From the NCBI GenBank assembly GCA_009746045.1, contig RPFO01001231.1, positions 37,501-60,000 on the forward strand: a DNA stretch of 22,500 nt. The letters are read 5' to 3'. The DNA comes from Mesostigma viride. Lineage: Eukaryota > Streptophyta > Mesostigmatophyceae > Mesostigmatales > Mesostigmataceae. The notes beneath the pieces were generated by a model, which did no database searches, was not told where the DNA came from, and was given only the letters and a program-made list of their open reading frames with translations. This document shows, in pieces, positions 1 to 8,753 of the stretch (positions are counted from its first letter, which is position 1; each line of letters begins with the position of its first letter). The translations under genes were made by a program, and so were the position numbers.

Positions 1-24
1 AGCTTGGCTCTATCCTACCCATTA

Positions 25-145
25 TATCCTGGTGTCTTTAGCGCAGTGGAACCACACCAATCCATCCCGAACTTGGTTGTGAAACATTGCAGCGGCAAAA
101 ATACTTTAGAGGTAGCTCTATGGAAAAATAGCTCGATGCCAGGAT
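25..145 (+). rRNA. rrn5: 5S ribosomal RNA (plastid type)
   Basis: The block reads as a plastid 5S rRNA of about 121 nt. It opens with TATCCTGGTGTC, holds the highly conserved internal segment ACCACACCAATCCATCCCGA, and ends with AATAGCTCGATGCCAGGAT, whose last bases pair with the 5' end (ATCCTGG with CCAGGAT). This is recognition of the family, not a database hit. It is the last rRNA of the rRNA operon and is followed 127 nt downstream by trnR-ACG, the usual plastid order. Bases 1-24 upstream are spacer; I see no 4.5S gene in them. Ends are estimated to within a few bases. Confidence 0.95.
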
Positions 146-272
146 CCACCAATCAATTCATTAAAAACATTCTGAATAGCTTTTCATCCGGCTATTCTCT
201 GAGATGAATACCCTATGTGCAAGTCGGCATGTGTATGATACACTTTCCCATAGATTCTACTTTCCAATTTTA

Positions 273-346
273 GGGCTTGTAGCTCAGTGGACTAGAGCAC
301 GTGGCTACGAACCACGGTGTCGGGGGTTCGAATCCCTCCTTGCCCG
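273..346 (+). tRNA. trnR-ACG: tRNA-Arg (anticodon ACG)
   Basis: A 74-nt cloverleaf is visible. The acceptor begins GGGCTTG, the D arm holds AGCTCAGTGG, the anticodon stem CGTGG/CCACG encloses the loop CTACGAA with ACG at 307-309, and the T arm GGGGG-TTCGAAT-CCCTC is intact. The acceptor helix has central T-T mismatches, and plastid trnR-ACG genes are often imperfect there. It sits just after 5S rRNA as in other plastids and is probably co-transcribed with the rRNA operon. A short GTGTAT-G-ATACAC hairpin at 231-243 in the gap to 5S could be a processing site (inference). No CCA is encoded. Confidence 0.95.
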
Positions 347-955
347 ATTTTTGTTTTGTTTTTCTCTTCATTAAAAGAAAATTTAAAATTAAAATTTTAT
401 AATGTAATCTTATTTTTTATAAATTTGATTCTATATTTTTAATCTAAAATAAAAACTATTTTCTATCCTTGAAAAAAAAAATTTTGAAGACAATTATTAG
501 TAGATATACTAATTCTAATTTTTCAATACGTGTAAAGAATCTTTGTTTTCAAAATTAATTAGAATAAGATTTTTTTTCAGAATAATTACGAAAAAAAAAT
601 GTTTTATTACTAATTAAAGAGTTCAAGAATCAAAAATCAAGTTCCAGTAAAGAAATAACTTGGGAGAAATCTCTTCCAAGTTATTTCTCGGTCTCTCAAT
701 ATGTGGAAAACTGAATAATAATAAACAGATTGGAAATAAATTTGCAAAGTTTCTTTTTGCTGAAATTATATATTTTCTTGTTTCTTGACCCTTACTTTGA
801 AATTTTATTTTTTATAAATTTGTATATATAAAATTAACTAAGTGAATTCAATATCTTTCCAATAGGTAAGGGAGAAATTATTTTTCTATAACTTTAATCT
901 GCTTAACTTTTTTGACTCAGATAATTTTAATCTACAAAATATGTTCTTCTATTTT
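347..955. other. Spacer between trnR-ACG and ndhF
   Basis: About 600 bases of AT-rich sequence contain no gene I can recognise on either strand. Its one clear element is the 17-bp inverted repeat at 651-688, listed separately. Since trnR (+) and ndhF (-) converge here, this is a 3'-end region for both sides. It may also hold the junction of the inverted repeat and the small single-copy region, but one window cannot show that. Confidence 0.6.
651..688. terminator. 17-bp stem-loop between convergent trnR and ndhF
   Basis: Arms 651-667 and 672-688 pair over 17 bp around the 4-nt loop AATC. The only imperfect position (664 with 675) is a G.U wobble in plus-strand RNA. Such stem-loops at plastid 3' ends mainly block exonucleases and define mRNA ends. 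Here it could serve the rRNA-trnR transcript (+) or the ndhF mRNA (-, stop about 270 nt away). The structure is seen directly; the role is inferred. Confidence 0.65.
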
Positions 956-2914
956 TTATAAAATTAAAGAATAATAAGTTTGAGAAATTCCAAGAATAGT
1001 AAGCAATGTAAATATAATCATTAGTATATATGATTGTATTTTTCCATTTTCTATAGATCTTAAACTCTCACTACTAACTAATGTAATTAAACCAGTTAAA
1101 TTAACAAAACCGTCTATAATTTTTTTATCAAATAATAAAGTCTGTTGTGCCAATTGACGATTTCCTTTAACAAATATGTATTCATAAATATCATCTATAT
1201 ACCATTTATTAAAAGAAAGTTGATAGAAAGGTTGCAATAAGTTCGCAAATTTATCTGTATTTTTATCTTTAATATAAATTAAATAAGCTGTGTAACAACC
1301 TAATAAGGCTATTCCAACAGAGCTACCAGCAATAAAAAGAAATTCATTAATATCAAAAGGTTCTATTTCTTGATTAATAGTATGAATCAAAAACATAAAT
1401 TGATTGTTGAAAGGAGTTCCGATCCAACCTATAGTTATACTAAATAAAGTTAATATTATAAGAGGAAGAGTCATTTTTGTATTAGACTCTTTTGGAAGTT
1501 TATTAGATCTTATTTTTTCTTGATTGACAGAATTTCCACGAAATTCTCCTTCAAATACTAAAAAATACATTCGAAACATATAAAAACTAGTAAGACCTGC
1601 AGTTGACCATCCTATAAACCATAATAAAGGAGAATGAACAAAAGCATTAGAAAGAATAGCATCTTTGGACCAAAAACAAGCTAATGGAGGTATTCCACAA
1701 AGTGACAAAGTGCCAATTAAAAAAGCATTTCCAGTAATAGGCATGTATTTTCTTATACCTCCCATTAAAGACATGTTTTGATTTTTAGCAGGATTAAATC
1801 CTACAATAGGTTCCATGCCATGAATTGTAGATCCAGCAGATAAAAATAAAAGTGCTTTTGAATAAGCATGTGTCATTAAATGAAATAAACTCGCAGTATA
1901 AGAACCCATTCCCATAGCCATAATCATATAACCAAGTTGAGACATGGTTGAATAAGCTAATCCTTTTTTTAAATCCACTTGAGTTACAGCAATAGTAGCT
2001 CCTATAATTGCTGTAATAGCGCCGGTCCAAGCTATAAGATCCATTAAGAAAGGAAATTGACTAAAAATAGGAAACATTCTTGCAACTAAAAAAACTCCTG
2101 CAGCAACCATCGTAGCAGCATGAATCAATGCTGATATTGGAGTTGGTCCTTCCATAGCATCTGGTAACCATACATGTAAAGGAAATTGAGCAGATTTTGC
2201 TACAGGTCCTAAAAAAATTAGAAAACCAAAAAAAATAGCTAATTGAGTATTAAAATTATCATATTCTGCAAGTTGCAATAATTTCATGCTGATGACATCA
2301 AATTCAAAGCTACCAGTCATCCAATAAAATCCTAAAATTCCTAATAAAAGACCAAAGTCTCCTACTCTATTTGTTACAAAAGCTTTTTGACATGCATCAG
2401 CAGCAGCAGGTCTTGTGAACCAAAAACCTATAAGTAAATAAGAACACATGCCCACAAGTTCCCAAAATACATAAATTTGTAATAAATTTGGACTAAGTAC
2501 TAGACCTAACATAGAAGTAGTGAAAAGACTAAGATATGCAAAAAATCTTACATATCCTTCATCATAACTCATGTATCCATCTGTATATATTAGAACTAAA
2601 ATTGCAACAGTTGTTACAATGACTAACATTACGGCTGTTAATGGATCAACAAAATAACCAATTTCTAATAAAAAATTATTGGTAACAATCCATTGAAAAA
2701 TCCATTGATATGACGGAGTAGCATTAATTTGACTAAATAAGATAAGACAAGAAAGAATTAAAGATATGCCAAGTAAAGCAATAATTAAAAATGAATATCT
2801 CCAACGTAAAATATTAGTAGCACGTCGGAAAGATATTAAACCTATACCTATTAACAATGAACCCGCTAAAGGAAAAATTGGTATTAACCAAGCATATTGA
2901 GAAATTGATTCCAT
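956..2914 (-). CDS. ndhF: NAD(P)H dehydrogenase-like complex subunit 5
   Basis: The 652-residue product is NdhF, the large antiporter-like membrane subunit of the thylakoid NDH complex, which moves protons during cyclic electron flow and chlororespiration. It is a chain of hydrophobic helices from residue 7 onward. Typical ND5/NuoL segments are present, such as LQIYVFWELVGMCSYLLIGFW with its membrane glutamate, PLHVWLPDAMEGPTPISALIHAATMV, and LMTHAYSKALLFLSAG with the conserved lysine. It is shorter than the roughly 740 residues of land plants, mostly in the C-terminal part, where the family varies. ATG is the only sensible start, because the N-terminus matches the usual first helix. It is divergent from rps15 and convergent with the rRNA-trnR unit. 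The frame is intact. Confidence 0.97.
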   Translation of the reverse strand: MESISQYAWLIPIFPLAGSLLIGIGLISFRRATNILRWRYSFLIIALLGISLILSCLILFSQINATPSYQWIFQWIVTNNFLLEIGYFVDPLTAVMLVIVTTVAILVLIYTDGYMSYDEGYVRFFAYLSLFTTSMLGLVLSPNLLQIYVFWELVGMCSYLLIGFWFTRPAAADACQKAFVTNRVGDFGLLLGILGFYWMTGSFEFDVISMKLLQLAEYDNFNTQLAIFFGFLIFLGPVAKSAQFPLHVWLPDAMEGPTPISALIHAATMVAAGVFLVARMFPIFSQFPFLMDLIAWTGAITAIIGATIAVTQVDLKKGLAYSTMSQLGYMIMAMGMGSYTASLFHLMTHAYSKALLFLSAGSTIHGMEPIVGFNPAKNQNMSLMGGIRKYMPITGNAFLIGTLSLCGIPPLACFWSKDAILSNAFVHSPLLWFIGWSTAGLTSFYMFRMYFLVFEGEFRGNSVNQEKIRSNKLPKESNTKMTLPLIILTLFSITIGWIGTPFNNQFMFLIHTINQEIEPFDINEFLFIAGSSVGIALLGCYTAYLIYIKDKNTDKFANLLQPFYQLSFNKWYIDDIYEYIFVKGNRQLAQQTLLFDKKIIDGFVNLTGLITLVSSESLRSIENGKIQSYILMIIFTLLTILGISQTYYSLIL

Positions 2915-3299
2915 AATATTAAAAAACCTAATTTGTAATAATAAATTGAAGTATTAACTTTTTGCATAGATTAAATAAAAATATATTATTTAAAAACTAT
3001 TTTTTTATTTAATAACTATTTATACTTGATAATGAATTTATAAAAAATTACTTAAAAAATATAAAAATAAATAATTTTTTATTAGAGACCCTCATATACT
3101 TAGTCAATTTTATTATTAAACAATATCAATAAGATAAAGATAAATAATAAATAGCTATTATATGATATTCAATGAAATCAATTTTGATTATTGAACTGAA
3201 TGATTGCAAATTGGTATACTGAACCCCATAAGACAAGATTTCTATATTGTTATAATATTGTCTTAAGTCTATAAATTTAAAGAGGTATAGTCAATTAAT
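2915..3299. other. Divergent spacer ndhF / rps15
   Basis: This 385-nt AT-rich intergenic region lies between divergent genes, so it should hold promoters for both. On the plus strand I see a sigma70-like promoter at 3191-3220 (listed separately). After it comes an 8-bp inverted repeat, TAAGACAA (3229-3236) with TTGTCTTA (3258-3265), in the presumed rps15 leader. AGAGG at 3281-3285 is a possible but distant ribosome binding site. I could not pick out a convincing minus-strand promoter for ndhF. Confidence 0.5.
3191..3220 (+). promoter_or_regulatory. Sigma70-like promoter upstream of rps15
   Basis: TTGAAC (3191-3196) and TATACT (3215-3220) lie 18 bp apart. Each differs little from the TTGACA/TATAAT consensus read by the bacterial-type plastid RNA polymerase. 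Initiation would fall near 3227, giving rps15 a leader of about 70 nt that contains the inverted repeat 3229-3265. It may drive rps15 alone or read on into ndhH. Assigned from sequence only. Confidence 0.5.
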
Positions 3300-3572
3300 A
3301 TGTTAAAGAAAAAAATTATAAAAACTCATGCCAATCATACTAATGATACAGGATCTACACAAGTACAAGTCTCATTATTAAGTAGTAGAGTGGCACAACT
3401 TACTAAACATTTAAATAATCATAAAAACGATTATTCTTCTCAACGAGGATTAAAAAAACTTTTAGGTCAACGTAAAAGATTATTAAAATATCTTTTTGTC
3501 AAAGATCCTTTAGGTTATAACAATTTAATTATTCAATTAGGTATTCGTCCTGGAAAATCTTTAGTCAATTAA
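3300..3572 (+). CDS. rps15: Ribosomal protein uS15, small subunit
   Basis: The 90-residue product is plastid ribosomal protein S15, which binds the central domain of 16S rRNA. The bacterial S15 signature is clear: [17 protein letters not shown] near residues 15-30, then the basic helices around [20 protein letters not shown] (about 47-66). Length agrees with the family (about 88-90). rps15 next to ndhH is standard plastid gene order. Its presence favours streptophytes, since chlorophyte plastids generally lack it. The start is the first ATG of the frame and gives the normal N-terminus. A promoter lies about 80 nt upstream and a stem-loop follows the stop. Confidence 0.96.
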   Translation: MLKKKIIKTHANHTNDTGSTQVQVSLLSSRVAQLTKHLNNHKNDYSSQRGLKKLLGQRKRLLKYLFVKDPLGYNNLIIQLGIRPGKSLVN

Positions 3573-3930
3573 ACATAATAATTAATTGTTTTGGTTTTAC
3601 TAAATTTATTTTGCTTTTCTTTATACATCAATAAAAAAATTTTTATTAATTACATAAAACAATTAGAAAAACTAAAAAAATCTATAAAAAGACATATCCA
3701 ATGTGTAAATAGATAATACAAATTCATATTATTGAAGTGTTATTACTAAATTGTAATGACTAAAAAATCTGAATTTAAAAAATTCTTTTTTGTTGAGAAT
3801 AAAAATTGTATGTATACTTTGATTAATATTACAAAATAATTAAAATAATATTTATTTTTGAATAAAAGAGAATTTCATACAAATATATAAGAATAGTATT
3901 GCAATTTCTTTCATATAGAGATTTATTACC
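3573..3930. other. Spacer rps15 to ndhH
   Basis: No gene is recognisable in these 358 nt. The first part holds the inverted repeats at 3583-3665, listed separately. The rest is very AT-rich and should contain the 5' leader of the ndhH operon. TTGAGA (3793) and TATACT (3813) occur only 14 bp apart, too close for a confident promoter call. No clear Shine-Dalgarno sequence precedes the ndhH ATG. Confidence 0.45.
3583..3665 (+). terminator. Nested inverted repeats 3' of rps15
   Basis: Outer arms TAATTGTTTT (3583-3592) and AAAACAATTA (3656-3665) match over 10 bp. Between them lies an inner repeat, AATAAAAA (3630-3637) with TTTTTATT (3640-3647). The set begins 10 nt after the rps15 stop and probably stabilises or ends that mRNA. 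It is AT-only apart from one G-C pair, so thermodynamic support is modest. Confidence 0.4.
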
Positions 3931-5106
3931 ATGCTTCAAACAAAAACAGATCCTATGGTAATTAGCATGGGACCTCATCATCCATCAATGCACGGTGTTT
4001 TACGATTAATTGTAACCTTAGATGGTGAAAATGTTATAGATTGTGAACCAGTATTAGGGTATTTACATCGTGCAATGGAAAAAATTGCTGAAAATCGTAC
4101 CATTGTACAATATTTGCCTTATGTTACTCGTTGGGACTATTTAGCAACTATGTTTACAGAAGCAATTACAGTGAATGCTCCTGAAAAACTTGCGAATATT
4201 GAAGTACCAAAACGAGCAAGTTATATTAGAGTTATTATGCTTGAATTAAGTAGAATAGCTTCTCATCTATTATGGCTTGGTCCTTTCATGGCTGACATTG
4301 GTGCACAAACACCTTTCTTCTACATTCTCCGAGAAAGAGAAATGATTTATGATTTATTTGAAGCTGCAACTGGTATGAGAATGATGCACAACTATTTTCG
4401 TATAGGAGGAGTAGCTTCTGATTTACCATATGGATGGGTAGATAAATGCCTGGATTTTTCTGATTATTTTTTGCCTAAGGTAGATGAATATGAAAGATTA
4501 ATTACTAATAATCCTATTTTTTTAAAACGTGTTAGAGATGTAGGTTTTATCTCAAGAGAAGAAGCAATTAATTGGGGGCTTTCTGGACCTATGTTAAGAG
4601 CTTCAGGAGTCCAATGGGATTTACGTAAAGTAGATAATTATGAATGCTATGGAGAATTAGATTGGAATGTTCAATGGCAATCAGATGGTGATTGCTTAGC
4701 TAGATATTTAGTAAGATTAGGAGAAATGAGAGAATCTACAAAAATTATTCAACAAGCACTGAAGGCTATTCCAGGTGGTCCTTATGAAAATCTTGAGGCA
4801 AGAAGACTAAGTAAAGGACGTAAATCTGAGTGGAATAATTTTGAATATCAATTTGTAGGCAAAAAACCATCTCCTACTTTCAAAATACCTAAACAAGAAC
4901 ATTATGTAAGAGTTGAAGCTCCTAAAGGAGAATTAGGTGTATTTCTAATGGGTGATGACAATGTATTTCCTTGGAGATGGAAAATACGTTCTCCTGGTTT
5001 TATAAATGTACAAATTCTTCCAGAATTAGTACGTGGCATGAAATTGGCTGACATTATGACTATTTTAGGTAGTATCGATATAATCATGGGAGAAGTAGAT
5101 CGATGA
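3931..5106 (+). CDS. ndhH: NAD(P)H dehydrogenase-like complex subunit H (49-kDa type)
   Basis: The 391-residue protein is NdhH, the NuoD/49-kDa homologue in the connecting arm of the thylakoid NDH complex, which together with the neighbouring subunit K lines the quinone site. Diagnostic segments include [20 protein letters not shown] (about 13-32), [25 protein letters not shown], and the C-terminal [12 protein letters not shown] ending, where complex I proteins keep an acidic residue and arginine. Length matches plastid NdhH (about 393). It is the first gene of the ndhH-A-I-G-E run, with only 18 nt before ndhA, so the two are co-transcribed. No anomalies seen. Confidence 0.98.
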   Translation: MLQTKTDPMVISMGPHHPSMHGVLRLIVTLDGENVIDCEPVLGYLHRAMEKIAENRTIVQYLPYVTRWDYLATMFTEAITVNAPEKLANIEVPKRASYIRVIMLELSRIASHLLWLGPFMADIGAQTPFFYILREREMIYDLFEAATGMRMMHNYFRIGGVASDLPYGWVDKCLDFSDYFLPKVDEYERLITNNPIFLKRVRDVGFISREEAINWGLSGPMLRASGVQWDLRKVDNYECYGELDWNVQWQSDGDCLARYLVRLGEMRESTKIIQQALKAIPGGPYENLEARRLSKGRKSEWNNFEYQFVGKKPSPTFKIPKQEHYVRVEAPKGELGVFLMGDDNVFPWRWKIRSPGFINVQILPELVRGMKLADIMTILGSIDIIMGEVDR

Positions 5107-5124
5107 GGGAGGATAAAAGTAAAT

Positions 5125-6228
5125 ATGTTGTTAACTATTAATTTAAAAGACTCATTTTTAACCTTTTTTTCTAATCTAGGTTTTTCAAATGAATTTTCGA
5201 AAGCTTTGTGGATTCCTTTGCCAATATTATTATTAATAATATTGGCAGTCGTTGGTGTATTAGTAGTAGTTTGGTTAGAAAGAAAAATTTCTGCTGCTGT
5301 ACAACAAAGAATTGGACCAGAATATGCTGGACCATTGGGAGTATTACAACCTTTGGCAGACGGTTTAAAATTAGCATTTAAAGAAGATATTATTCCTTCT
5401 AAAGGTGATGTTTTGTTATTTACATTAGGTCCAGCTATTGTTGTTATTCCTATATTTTTATCCTATCTTATTGTTCCTTTTGGAGAAAATTTGATAGTTT
5501 CTAATATTAATTTAGGTATATTTTTTTGGATTACAGTTTCAAGTGTAGCACCTCTTGGTTTATTAATGTCAGGATATGGATCTAATAATAAATACTCTTT
5601 TTTAGGTGGTTTAAGAGCTACAGCTCAATCATTAAGTTATGAAATTCCTCTTGCATTGTGTGTGCTATCTATTTGTCTATTATCTGATAGTTTAAGTACT
5701 ATTGATATTGTTCAAAAACAATCTACATATGGAATATTAGGTTGGAATATATGGCGTCAACCAATAGGTTTTATTGCTTTTATTATTGCAGCTTTAGCAG
5801 AATGTGAAAGATTACCTTTTGATTTACCTGAAGCAGAAGAAGAATTGGTTGCTGGTTATCAAACAGAATATACTGGAATGAAATTTGGTTTATTTTATAT
5901 AGGTTCTTATGTTAATTTATTAGTTTCAGCTCTTTTTGCATCAGTACTTTATTTAGGTGGTTGGAGTTTGCCTATTCCTATTGAATTTTTATTAAATAAA
6001 ATGAGTTTGAATGCCTCTGATTCAGAAGTACAAGTCATATCAGCTTTTTTAGGAATAGGAATGACTTTATTAAAAACTTATTTATTTCTTTTCCTTTCTA
6101 TTCTTACAAGATGGACAATGCCAAGAGTACGAATAGATCAATTGTTAGATTTAGGATGGAAATTTTTACTTCCAATTTCTTTAGGTAATTTGCTATTGAC
6201 TGCTTCTCTTAAGATAGCTTTATTATAG
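5125..6228 (+). CDS. ndhA: NAD(P)H dehydrogenase-like complex subunit 1, intronless
   Basis: The 367-residue NdhA (ND1/NuoH family) is the membrane subunit joining the connecting arm to the proton-pumping arm, forming part of the quinone chamber. Conserved loops are present: [25 protein letters not shown] (about 48-72), [13 protein letters not shown], and the acidic loop [22 protein letters not shown]. About eight membrane helices can be traced. The coding sequence is uninterrupted, whereas land-plant ndhA carries a group II intron. A strong purine-rich Shine-Dalgarno, GAGGGAGGA, lies just after the ndhH stop and fixes the start 18 nt downstream. ndhI follows after 12 nt. Confidence 0.98.
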   Translation: MLLTINLKDSFLTFFSNLGFSNEFSKALWIPLPILLLIILAVVGVLVVVWLERKISAAVQQRIGPEYAGPLGVLQPLADGLKLAFKEDIIPSKGDVLLFTLGPAIVVIPIFLSYLIVPFGENLIVSNINLGIFFWITVSSVAPLGLLMSGYGSNNKYSFLGGLRATAQSLSYEIPLALCVLSICLLSDSLSTIDIVQKQSTYGILGWNIWRQPIGFIAFIIAALAECERLPFDLPEAEEELVAGYQTEYTGMKFGLFYIGSYVNLLVSALFASVLYLGGWSLPIPIEFLLNKMSLNASDSEVQVISAFLGIGMTLLKTYLFLFLSILTRWTMPRVRIDQLLDLGWKFLLPISLGNLLLTASLKIALL

Positions 6229-6240
6229 GAAAGATCAGTT

Positions 6241-6771
6241 ATGTTTAATTTTATTGATAATGTACAGACTTATAGTAAAGAAGCATTACAAGCAGCTAAA
6301 TATATAGGTCAAGGTTTTATGGTTACTTTTGATCATATGAATCGTCGTGCTATTACAATACAATATCCTTATGAGAAATTAATTCCCTCCGAAAGATTTC
6401 GAGGCAGAATTCATTTTGAATTTGATAAATGTATTGCATGTGAAGTATGTGTGAGAGTATGTCCAATTAATTTGCCTGTAGTTAATTGGGAATTTCAAAA
6501 AGAAAAAAAGAAAAAACAACTTCAAACTTATAGTATAGATTTTGGAGTATGCATTTTTTGTGGAAACTGTGTTGAATATTGTCCTACGAACTGTTTATCA
6601 ATGACTGAAGAATATGAATTATCAGTTTATGATCGACATGAATTAAATTATGATAATTTTGCTTTAGGCCGTTTACCTACTATGGTAAATAATGATTCTA
6701 TGGTCAAAGGTATCAAAGGATTAGGTTATCTTCCTAAAGGAATTATTGAAGGTCACATAGATAATCAATAA
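6241..6771 (+). CDS. ndhI: NAD(P)H dehydrogenase-like complex subunit I, 2x[4Fe-4S] ferredoxin type
   Basis: NdhI (176 residues, NuoI/TYKY family) carries two [4Fe-4S] clusters that pass electrons toward the quinone in the NDH complex. Both CxxCxxCxxxCP motifs are intact: Cys64, 67, 70, 74 and Cys104, 107, 110, 114, separated by a basic KEKKKKQ stretch. The N-terminal amphipathic part around [23 protein letters not shown] matches plastid NdhI. The start follows ndhA by 12 nt, and AGGAAAG overlapping the ndhA stop is the likely ribosome binding site, so translation of the two is probably coupled. Length is normal. Confidence 0.98.
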   Translation: MFNFIDNVQTYSKEALQAAKYIGQGFMVTFDHMNRRAITIQYPYEKLIPSERFRGRIHFEFDKCIACEVCVRVCPINLPVVNWEFQKEKKKKQLQTYSIDFGVCIFCGNCVEYCPTNCLSMTEEYELSVYDRHELNYDNFALGRLPTMVNNDSMVKGIKGLGYLPKGIIEGHIDNQ

Positions 6772-6895
6772 TTTTATAAAGCAAAAAACAATACAAAATA
6801 AGTGTAGAATAATTAATCTAAAAAATATCTAATTTAAGTAATATATTTTTCACTAAAAGGTGCCAGGTTGATTTTTTTTCAAAAAGGAAAAACAT

Positions 6896-7465
6896 ATGAG
6901 TTTCTCTGAACAAATACAAAACCTAAGTTTGCTATTGCTTGAAATAGGTACCATTATTGGAGCTTTGGGGGTTGTATTGTTACCAAACATACTTTATTCT
7001 GGTTTTTTATTAGGTGGAGTATTGATTTGTATAGCAGGCATTTATCTTTTATTAAATGCTGAATTTATTGCAGCTGCACAAGTTTTAATTTATGTAGGTG
7101 CTATAAATGTCATTATATTATTTGCAATCATGTTAGTTAATAAAATAGAAAATTTAAATCCATCGAATAATCAAATGATGAGAAATGGTTTGTCATCTTT
7201 CATCTGTTTTTCTTTTTTTATTCTACTATCTAATATGATTTTTGATACACAGTGGATAGATACGGTTGGAGTATCTACTAAATATAGTATATCTATTATT
7301 GGAAATCACATATTTAGTGATTTTCTTTTACCTTTTGAAATTGTTTCTGTATTACTTCTAGTAACTTTAGTAGGAGCTGTATTTATTGCAAGAAAAGAAG
7401 ATGCTTCTGAAATAGAAATATCTAAAATATCATTTTTAAATTTACCTGATCCATCTAAAAAATAA
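6896..7465 (+). CDS. ndhG: NAD(P)H dehydrogenase-like complex subunit 6
   Basis: The 189-residue hydrophobic protein is NdhG (ND6/NuoJ family), a five-helix membrane subunit of the NDH complex. Recognisable parts are the helix FIAAAQVLIYVGAINVIILFAIML (about 57-80), where ND6 proteins carry a pi-bulge-like conserved helix, and the C-terminal VSVLLLVTLVGAVFIARKE. Length fits the family (about 176-190). AAGGAAA at 6884-6890 is a good ribosome binding site for the ATG. A 124-nt gap separates it from ndhI, the widest inside this operon, so an internal processing site or promoter is possible. Confidence 0.97.
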   Translation: MSFSEQIQNLSLLLLEIGTIIGALGVVLLPNILYSGFLLGGVLICIAGIYLLLNAEFIAAAQVLIYVGAINVIILFAIMLVNKIENLNPSNNQMMRNGLSSFICFSFFILLSNMIFDTQWIDTVGVSTKYSISIIGNHIFSDFLLPFEIVSVLLLVTLVGAVFIARKEDASEIEISKISFLNLPDPSKK

Positions 7466-7495
7466 AGAAGAATATTATTTATTGGTTACTTAATT

Positions 7496-7801
7496 ATGTA
7501 TATTGAAAATTTTTTATTATTAGCAAGTGCTTTATTTTGTATAGGTATTTATGGCTTACTAACTAGTCGTAATATAGTAAGAGTGTTAATGTGTTTAGAA
7601 TTATGTCTAAATGCAATCAATATAAATTTCATTGCTTTTTCAAATTTTATTGATTATGAAAAAATTAATGGTCAAGTGATTGCTATATTTATTATGACAA
7701 TAGCAGCTGCAGAAGCAGCTATTGGTTTAGCATTAGTATTAACTATTTATCGTAATAGAGAAACAGTTGATATAGAAAATTTTGATTTATTAAAAGGTTA
7801 A
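7496..7801 (+). CDS. ndhE: NAD(P)H dehydrogenase-like complex subunit 4L
   Basis: NdhE (101 residues; ND4L/NuoK) has the three membrane helices expected of the smallest membrane subunit. Both buried glutamates of the family appear: one in [15 protein letters not shown] (about 31-45) and one in [21 protein letters not shown] (about 67-87). It ends the ndhH-A-I-G-E run, 30 nt after ndhG. In land plants psaC and ndhD follow or precede ndhE. Here psaC is not adjacent, and ndhD lies about 13 kb away on the other strand. An 18-bp hairpin begins 44 nt after the stop. Confidence 0.97.
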   Translation: MYIENFLLLASALFCIGIYGLLTSRNIVRVLMCLELCLNAININFIAFSNFIDYEKINGQVIAIFIMTIAAAEAAIGLALVLTIYRNRETVDIENFDLLKG

Positions 7802-8317
7802 TTACAAATTTTACATAAGAAAATCAAATTTGGAATTTAATTTACAAGAAATACATAATGTATAAAATTTTAGATCAATACATTATGTATTTCTTTGTTT
7901 ATTAATATTTACAAACCAAAAATCATTCAAACAAAATTATAAATATCAAAAATTATTTAGAAAAAGATTAAAGATTAGTATTAGTAAAATGATTTTTCTA
8001 GTTTGGCTTCAAAAAGATATATAAAGAAAGCTTATTTTAGCAAAAAAAATTTCTCAAATCACATTTTCAAAATTTGAATCTTTTGATTTTACTTTCAAAT
8101 TAGTTTTTTTTGTCGTTTTAGATAATTTTCTATAAGTACTTTAAATAAATTGAATTCTATTGAAAATTTGTTAATTTACAAAACAACACTGTCAATATTT
8201 TTTCAAAAAGATAATACAGTTTAATTTATTTTATATAACAAAATTAAATTTATTTTATTTTATAGCCTAAAATAAAATAATCAATTCAGCGAATTTATAA
8301 TAAAAATAATAATAATT
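7802..8317. other. Spacer ndhE to ycf20
   Basis: This is 516 nt of AT-rich sequence without a recognisable gene; psaC, which often neighbours ndhE, is not here. The first 100 nt hold the hairpin at 7846-7895. TATAAT at 8296-8301, just before ycf20, has no acceptable -35 partner, and there is no clear Shine-Dalgarno before ycf20. Confidence 0.5.
7846..7895 (+). terminator. 18-bp perfect stem-loop at the end of the ndhH-E operon
   Basis: Arms 7846-7863 and 7878-7895 are exact reverse complements over 18 bp around a 14-nt loop. The hairpin starts 44 nt after the ndhE stop and is followed by T-rich sequence. It is the obvious candidate for 3'-end formation and stability of the ndh polycistronic mRNA. 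Pairing checked base by base; function inferred from position. Confidence 0.7.
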
Positions 8318-8668
8318 ATGTCAAATACTAGATTGACTCTATTTTTTACTAATATCTTTCAATTATTGGATTCGAAAATACAAAATTATTCCATAAATTT
8401 TCCTATAAAAATTTTATTATTATTATTAGGATTTTTTATTGCTACTGTATTAGCAACTGTATTTGGTCAGACAGGAGATTGGGATGTTTTAGTAGCTGGT
8501 ATATTAGTAGCTATGATTGAAATTCTAGGTAATAAAATGTATAGTAAAAAATATATTTCTAAAAAACAAGTATTTGATATTTCCTTTCTGTCATTGATAG
8601 GAATTAATTATATAAAAATAGGTCTTATTTTTGGATTATTTGTAGACGCATTTAAATTAGGTAGTTAA
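8318..8668 (+). CDS. ycf20: Ycf20 family membrane protein
   Basis: The 116-residue product matches Ycf20, a conserved protein of cyanobacteria and algal plastids with nuclear homologues in plants that have been linked to photoprotective energy dissipation. The family core is clear: an N-terminal TRLTLFF, then [32 protein letters not shown] (about 35-66) followed by a glutamate-containing helix. A variable lysine-rich loop and a last hydrophobic stretch with [12 protein letters not shown] follow. Two to three membrane segments are likely. It heads a plus-strand group with the FtsQ-like gene 85 nt downstream. The precise biochemical role is not known to me. Confidence 0.85.
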
Positions 8669-8753
8669 ATAATACTTTTATTAAGTAAAAATCTATTCAT
8701 TAAAAAATAAGTACTCTTTCAATAAGAATACAGAAAAGGAGCTATAACCTAAT

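Noticed and set aside
1-24. 4.5S rRNA remnant at the window start
   Set aside because: Too short and without 4.5S-like sequence; treated as spacer before 5S.
4-207. 67-codon plus frame over the 5S rRNA
   Set aside because: It lies on the 5S rRNA sequence, which explains its base composition and conservation.
3793-3818. Promoter TTGAGA/TATACT for ndhH
   Set aside because: Spacer is only 14 bp, too short for a sigma70-type promoter.
7802-8317. psaC expected beside ndhE
   Set aside because: No frame with the two CxxCxxCxxxCP motifs of PsaC occurs in this spacer on either strand.
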